In this document: piece after piece, positions 59,401-64,000 of the stretch
Numbering within the stretch: the stretch's first letter is position 1
Layout: each line of letters opens with the position of its first letter
Assembly: GCA_963576725.1 (NCBI GenBank)
Contig: OY755252.1
Span: 29,405,078 to 29,469,077 of the forward strand
DNA length: 64,000 bases
From: Azorinus chamasolen
Taxonomy: Eukaryota; Mollusca; Bivalvia; Cardiida; Solecurtidae
Direction of reading: 5' to 3'
Program-made: the position numbers and the translations under genes
Notes under the pieces: generated by a model
Told to the model about the DNA's origin: nothing
What the model saw: only the letters and a program-made list of their open reading frames with translations
The model's database searches: none

Positions 59401-60105
59401 AACCATTTACATATGGTCACATGCAGCTAAAAAGTGTCCACAAGGACGGAAAAGGACACTGTGTTATTTGTGTATGTACAATGTACAATAACATTTATTA
59501 TTCAAGCAGTGAATGTGCACTTGGCAAAATAATATTCCATTTGTATGTTAACTATTATAATGCAAGCGTTTCAGAAAGCGTTTTTTACTTCAAAGTGAGA
59601 GAAATGTAATCACAAGGGCAGTGCAATTATTCATTGTGTAGCGTATAAGGAAATGGTTAGGCGAGCTGATGAATGTGCTGGTTATATAATATTTTGTTTC
59701 ACATACTGGTTATCATAACTTCTGATTAGTACAAACAAATCAGTCCGCAAAGCTTATAATTGCGTTGATAGTATGAACTTTTGTATAAGTTTAAATAAAA
59801 GTAAAATATAAAATTACACTCCTTACATATTTTAAACTAATCGAATTATTTGTTAGGCGTTGGCAAATTAACTGTCGTATTCTCCAGGAATCATTCTTAT
59901 GCAATTAGGACTTGTTGACAATACTGTCGAAACGTTAAATGGTATTTATCGTTTAACTCACACGTTGTGTCCACAATACCGTTATATGTTAGTACTGCGT
60001 ATTTAAAGAATTATATGTAAAACATGAGAGTGTGGTCTATTTGTAAATTCTATAGTGTTGTTTAAAATACTTGGAAAGTCACAAGTGCTTTTAAATTCGA
60101 TAAAT
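53450..60105. repeat. Complex array of tandem and inverted non-coding repeats
   Basis: One repeat type recurs in both orientations. The marker GTGTCCACAAGGACGG is in plus orientation at about 53622, 56826, 57677, 58613 and 59434, and in minus orientation near 54140 and 55140. The four plus copies from 56.8 kb have spacings of 851, 936 and 821 bp. A second marker, TGTCCACAAAGACGTTATACA, recurs at 56074, 56481, 57487, 58185 and 59004 (plus) and near 54560 and 55540 (minus). The pieces at 53.45-53.70 and 54.06-54.36 kb form a large inverted pair. No protein is encoded. It could be a satellite or clustered non-autonomous transposon. Confidence 0.85.
55751..56572 (+). repeat. 411-bp tandem duplication
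   Basis: AAACGATAAATACCATTTAT starts at 55751 and again at 56162. Each unit carries the dispersed GACTC/GAGTC hairpin module, a GATCTCGAAGGATCAGAAG block, and the CACAGATTGT(A/G)TCCACAAAG marker. The two units are highly similar. Confidence 0.85.
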
Positions 60106-60846
60106 CAGATTTTGTCATTTTTATCGGGGTAATTGGACGGTTTCGTTCACTCTGTTGGTACATAGAATTAATTACAACTTACATACAATTATGAGAGATA
60201 TACTTTATTTTACTTTGGGCGATTCGGTGAATAATAAAAACAATTTGACGAATCGACAGACAGACAGATAGATAGGCGTACGGATAGACTGAGGGACGGG
60301 TGTGTGGGCGAGCTAATGTCCATAAAGACAGACGGGCGGTATTGTGTAGTGAACAATACAGTATACAAATAACAGGTATTCCTTTAAAAAAAAAACACTT
60401 TGTTACTGCGTGTGCCGAAAAGTATTATTTGTACCTCTGATTCTTACATACTTTTTCATCTGGAAACTGGTGTTATTTCAACATTAACGTTAAAAGCATG
60501 AATCTTACATACGTCACGACATAGTTAACCCTTCGCTTGCTGAATTTTAAAATACATTTCTCCTTCCTTACCCATGCCCTGTTGTATAATTACATTTATT
60601 ATACCTCAATTTTATTTACAATGTTAATTTCCCATAGGCCACTGTGACAAAGAACGGGAAACAATTACTGTCGGAAAAATACTGTCTCCCGCTACCATAG
60701 GAACGGAACATTTAGACCAGTGAGCGCTTAAATTGTGTACGTGACGTCATCCGATTACGTCATGTATTAGCGTCATTTAACGCTTGCAATTTGATCAACA
60801 AACGTCATTAGGGCAACTGATTTGTTTTTGTTTATATATCTGAGAA

Positions 60847-60933
60847 ATGTCGCGTTTTTCGGCTATTTCGGAGGAGACTCTGTCAAGATTGGACAGTGAA
60901 AAGGGCTCCGCCAGTACTTATAACGTGTCATGA
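60847..60933 (+). CDS. 28-codon ATG frame in the TTAA element
   Basis: Encodes MSRFSAISEETLSRLDSEKG and eight more residues before TGA. The start resembles by eye the N-termini of invertebrate tyrosine-recombinase/ZMYM-like proteins (MSRF, acidic, then a short helix), but it stops where those continue. CRE-like TGACGTCA sites lie 100 bp upstream. It may be a captured first exon, a remnant, or chance. Confidence 0.2.
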   Translation: MSRFSAISEETLSRLDSEKGSASTYNVS

Positions 60934-61204
60934 ATAGAAATGTGAAGCTGTTCCGCGATTTTTAAGCACCGAGTAGCTCTATAACTTTTGTTTAAGAGTG
61001 TTTATTGTTATCATTGAATAAATATTTTGCTGACGAAATCGATTGTGCTGTTCGGTATAATAACCAACCTCGTGTTGACAGTACGTGCTGTCTCTCTCCA
61101 TAGGATGTGATATTTATATAATGTATTCACTGTGTACAAGTATTTCGGTGTTCAATCACTGCTGTGGAGTGCACTGGTTGCACAATCAACTGGTAAATAG
61201 TGCA

Positions 61205-61248
61205 GACCCTGATGAGACAGCTCCTGCAGGAGCTGTCTCATCTGGGTC
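61205..61248. repeat. 44-bp palindrome, no spacer
   Basis: GACCCTGATGAGACAGCTCC and its reverse complement meet at CTGCAG with one mismatched pair in 22. The GATGAGAC/GTCTCATC core recurs, more degraded, in the other TTAA-type elements of the window. It would extrude as a cruciform or fold as a tight RNA hairpin. Confidence 0.85.
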
Positions 61249-61302
61249 TTCATTATTTACAGGTAGTGGGTATATTGACGAGAATAGCAAGCGAACGGTT
61301 AA

Positions 61303-63555
61303 TAATATCCGACGCTTAGAAATTGAAATCTAAGGTTCCGGCATTCGTTTTAAACCATATCCAAAATGCCTGATATCTAATAAAACGCTAGTATCGAACC
61401 GTTTAAGTATTTATGTGGAAACTCCCTACAATGGAAGCACAGGCCACTAATAGCACACTAGTTGTTTTTTTCGGATGGACATAGCAAATTAATGAGAGCA
61501 ACAAATCATCCGGTAAAGCCCGAACCGTTGTATCATATTTTAATTGGAAATAAATTTCCGCAGAACAAATTAAAAATGACATTTTGTATAGAAGGAATGT
61601 ATATAAATCGCCAATGAAATCGAATTTTTTGAGAATTTCGACGTCAAAATTAACGCTATATAACGTCACATGTGTAGCTCTGCGTCTTTGATTTAAAGCA
61701 TACTAAATACCAGAAAGTTTTTAGACCCATTCCGCCTTACATTCAGTACATATATTGTTCTATATTCTAATACCATAGTTTCTTTATTTGCTCTGCTTTT
61801 CAATACACGAACCTCGGAAATGTAAATATTATGTACAGCAATACCAAATGCCCTGTGCCCAAAGAGAAATAATGTGTACGCAAACGGTTTCAATGAAGGA
61901 TACGACTGATTATCCTGTTATCCTATCAGTTTAAAATAAAAATAACAATGCAGGTGAGATCATTTTGAAGATATACTCTATTAATTAAATGTTTACAAGT
62001 CTAATTTCGACAAAACAGGAATATCATAAATATTGTTATTTGTCTAGTTATTAAAGTTTGAGTCCGTTTGGAATAAGTACAGTGAGTGGTTAAGCTAACG
62101 AGTATTTAAATGAGATGTAACCGATGAAATTTCCATGCTCAACAGGACCGGTGATTTGCTGACCACTTTACAGTCACGGTATATTAGTGAGCTGTTAGTC
62201 CCTAGCATATAACTCGGGCCTTCAAAATGAATGGCCAATAAATAACGAGAGATATCGGGGTTTTAATACGCGTGACTACCAACTGTTCAATATGGCAGCT
62301 CATGCCATGTCTTTCTTACAGCCATTTTCTTAAAATATGTAAGGATTCTTAATTTCAAGGCATCTCTTGTCAATGCTCTGCTAGAGTTAAACGTAATTAC
62401 TAGCTCTAAAGCGTCTCAGGGAAATCTTCACTTTTTAGCAGCAATCACTTTAGCCTGACCATTAAATTGCCAAACTTAAAATTACAATATCTAGTACTCT
62501 CAAACATCCATAAATATTCTTCATCTTCTTTTGTTCTTGATATGTTCGTCAATATTTAGTAATATTTTGTTCTGCTTTTAATAGTCTTCTTCCTCCTCTT
62601 CTCCTATTTCTTCCTCCCGACAGTTTTGTGTATATATTGCCAAACATTCATTTGCAACATTAAAATTGAAAGGGGAGGGCATTAGAACTTCGTAGAACCT
62701 GTGGCCCAACCCCTTTCAATTTGTCTTGAAATAAATCATGTTTAACCTAAACTACGTAACACACAGGCTAATGAGATGCGCGAGCAGATTCACATCGTAA
62801 AGACCGTTTGATTATATCGCTTTGTTGCGTCTCCCAAATGTACATTACCGCGTCAGATTAACTGGCCTGCCCATCAGTTTACCGTTAGCCTGCTTGTTGC
62901 GACTGTGCTAAATATGCAAACAGTTTAGATCCAAATAAGATGCTAAACAACTCGGTGTCTCACGCCGTTCTGGGCTCTATGAAACTTGTCCAAAACTTTC
63001 ACAAAGCATTGTGCGAATCGGTAAAGTTTTATAAGTGACGCAGACGAGATACTGCACATGTGCAATGTTTCAATGCAGGCTAATATTTTAATTGCTAAAC
63101 AACACATAATTACTCATTAAAGTCTTGACACAAGGGTTCAACTTTCTGAATACCTGCAAGTGCGGCGTTTTTCCAATACATTTCTCGCAATTTAACCCTT
63201 ATTCTGTCGTTCGCGGCCAAAAAGTCATATGCAATCAGCTTTAACACTCAATCAGTATTTCTACAAAACATTGGGTCTAGCGTAATGTAGTAATTTCATA
63301 TATATCAGAGTCAGAGTTGAAGTTTGTAAACATCAGACTTTGTTTGGTTTAGTTTCTGTTGTGCTGTAAATAGTTATTAAGTTTTCATTTATTCAATCAA
63401 GCATATTATATCCTGTAAATAGAATTTACTATAATACTAGTGCCTGTTTTGGTCGTTTGGCTATCATACCGACCACAAAACCCACCCACAAAACCCAGTC
63501 ATGAACCGACTCGAGCGGATTTCATGGTTACTGTTTAATATTTATACTAATCAAT
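61303..63555. other. No gene recognised
   Basis: AT-rich sequence. TTAACCCTTATTC at about 63194 and CAAACAGTTTAGATCC (about 62918) are TTAA-MITE pieces. Minus-strand open frames at 61.4-61.9 kb (88 and 66 codons) have no recognisable motif and no exon context. Confidence 0.4.
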
Positions 63556-63703
63556 ACAATACAATACAATACATTTTATTTCAGCATTAAACATTACAAG
63601 AATGTTCTTTAGCCTACAATACATACATATTTGTTAAGATTGTAGCGAGAAATATACATTTCCTTTACAGGAAGCAAACAAAATATAAATGATATAAATC
63701 AAG
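63556..63703 (-). mobile_element. LINE 3' end with (TGTAT)n terminus, fragment
   Basis: The plus strand reads CAATACAATACAATACATTTT, i.e. on the minus strand a tail of TGTAT units after AAAATG. Such short terminal repeats mark the 3' ends of CR1/RTE-like LINEs. The upstream part is short and carries no recognisable frame. Confidence 0.45.
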
Positions 63704-63900
63704 TACAGACAATCCTGTATTAAACGACCGCTAATTGAAGTACCAGGAATCCGCCCAATGCAGGTCAAAAACAATGCAGAAAGCCTATTTTGGAGCTAAA
63801 CTCACTATTCATATCATGCATCAAGCAGTCACCTGTCCTTAAAGCTAATCAAGGGTATTATATATTTATTTAGTGGTCGTTTTATACCGGATCGACTGTA
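63704..63900. mobile_element. MITE, 197 bp, 31-bp inverted ends
   Basis: The left end TACAGACAATCCTGTATTAA and following bases match the reverse complement of the right end (TTTATACCGGATCGACTGTA) at 26 of 31 positions, both continuing into ACGACC(G/A)CTAA. Related in sequence to the MITE at 7953-8130. Non-coding. Confidence 0.75.
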
Positions 63901-64000
63901 TAATCAAACATTTACACAAGTCTAAAGTTCATTCCAACTTACTGTATATTAGTTGAGAGTAGATCGTCGTTTTTCAGCATAATATAAGTATTTACTTAAA

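Larger units (their letters stand above)
60525..61302 (+). mobile_element. TTAA-flanked non-autonomous element, 770 bp
   Basis: TTAA (60525-60528) is followed by CCCTTCGCTTGCT, and AGCAAGCGAACGG precedes TTAA (61299-61302): 13-bp inverted repeats with one mismatch. Flanking TTAA duplication and CCCTT ends suit piggyBac-type movement and resemble the 16182-16391 element. It carries GTGACGTCATCCGATTACGTCATG (two CRE-like sites, 60741-60764), a short ATG frame and a 44-bp palindrome. No transposase. Confidence 0.65.

Overview
This is a eukaryotic, AT-rich, almost gene-free stretch of animal genome, most likely a clam (heterodont bivalve). I infer the group from three things: Naiad-type Penelope-like retroelements (PLEs) whose reading frames carry in-frame UGA codons and SECIS-like structures, a type that, as I recall and cannot verify here, is described from clams and spiders; a DUF7869-like gene remnant of a kind common in mollusc genomes; and many TTAA-flanked miniature elements. 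No intact host gene was found. Nearly everything recognisable is a transposable element or satellite.

Layout. 0.8-5.5 kb: a 40-bp-arm hairpin, then a 5'-truncated PLE (family A, minus strand) whose 3' UTR holds about ten 255-bp tandem repeats and a long (CA)n tract. 7.2-8.8 kb: a two-exon DUF7869-like pseudogene with a MITE in its intron. 10.3-13.3 kb: two copies of one non-coding segment, each followed by (TG)n. 16.2-16.5 kb: a TTAA-flanked MITE and a tRNA-like sequence. 17.7-20.9 kb: a Jockey/CR1-type LINE (minus) with endonuclease, RT and C-terminal parts. 23.5-29.4 kb: PLE-B pieces (minus), a truncated LINE tail and a repeated unit. 29.9-41.0 kb: a decayed Ty3/gypsy LTR retroelement (minus), split by a 1335-bp mariner in its integrase region and by PLE-A (plus) in gag; PLE-A is itself split by a PLE-B tail. 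43.2-49.0 kb: a cluster of PLE-B, PLE-C and PLE-A pieces in both orientations. 49-53 kb: no recognisable gene. 53.4-60.1 kb: an array of tandem and inverted non-coding repeats. 60.5-61.3 kb: a TTAA-flanked element with a 44-bp palindrome. 63.5-63.9 kb: a LINE tail and a MITE.

The most notable system is the PLE set. The frames (N-terminal Cys cluster, GIY-YIG endonuclease, CxC-type linker, RT with YLDD) are interrupted by TGA at positions where relatives have cysteine. Two of these TGA positions are shared by three diverged families (A, B, C). Straight after the stop codon lies a 46-nt structure with SECIS features: ATGA, a helix, AAA, a 4-bp mini-helix with a 4-nt loop, the helix return, and GGAT, GGAC or AGAT. 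Its mini-helix keeps pairing in four different sequence versions. I infer that the ancestors of these copies encoded a multi-selenocysteine retroelement protein. The copies here also carry ordinary frameshifts and nonsense changes, so they look dead or nearly so.
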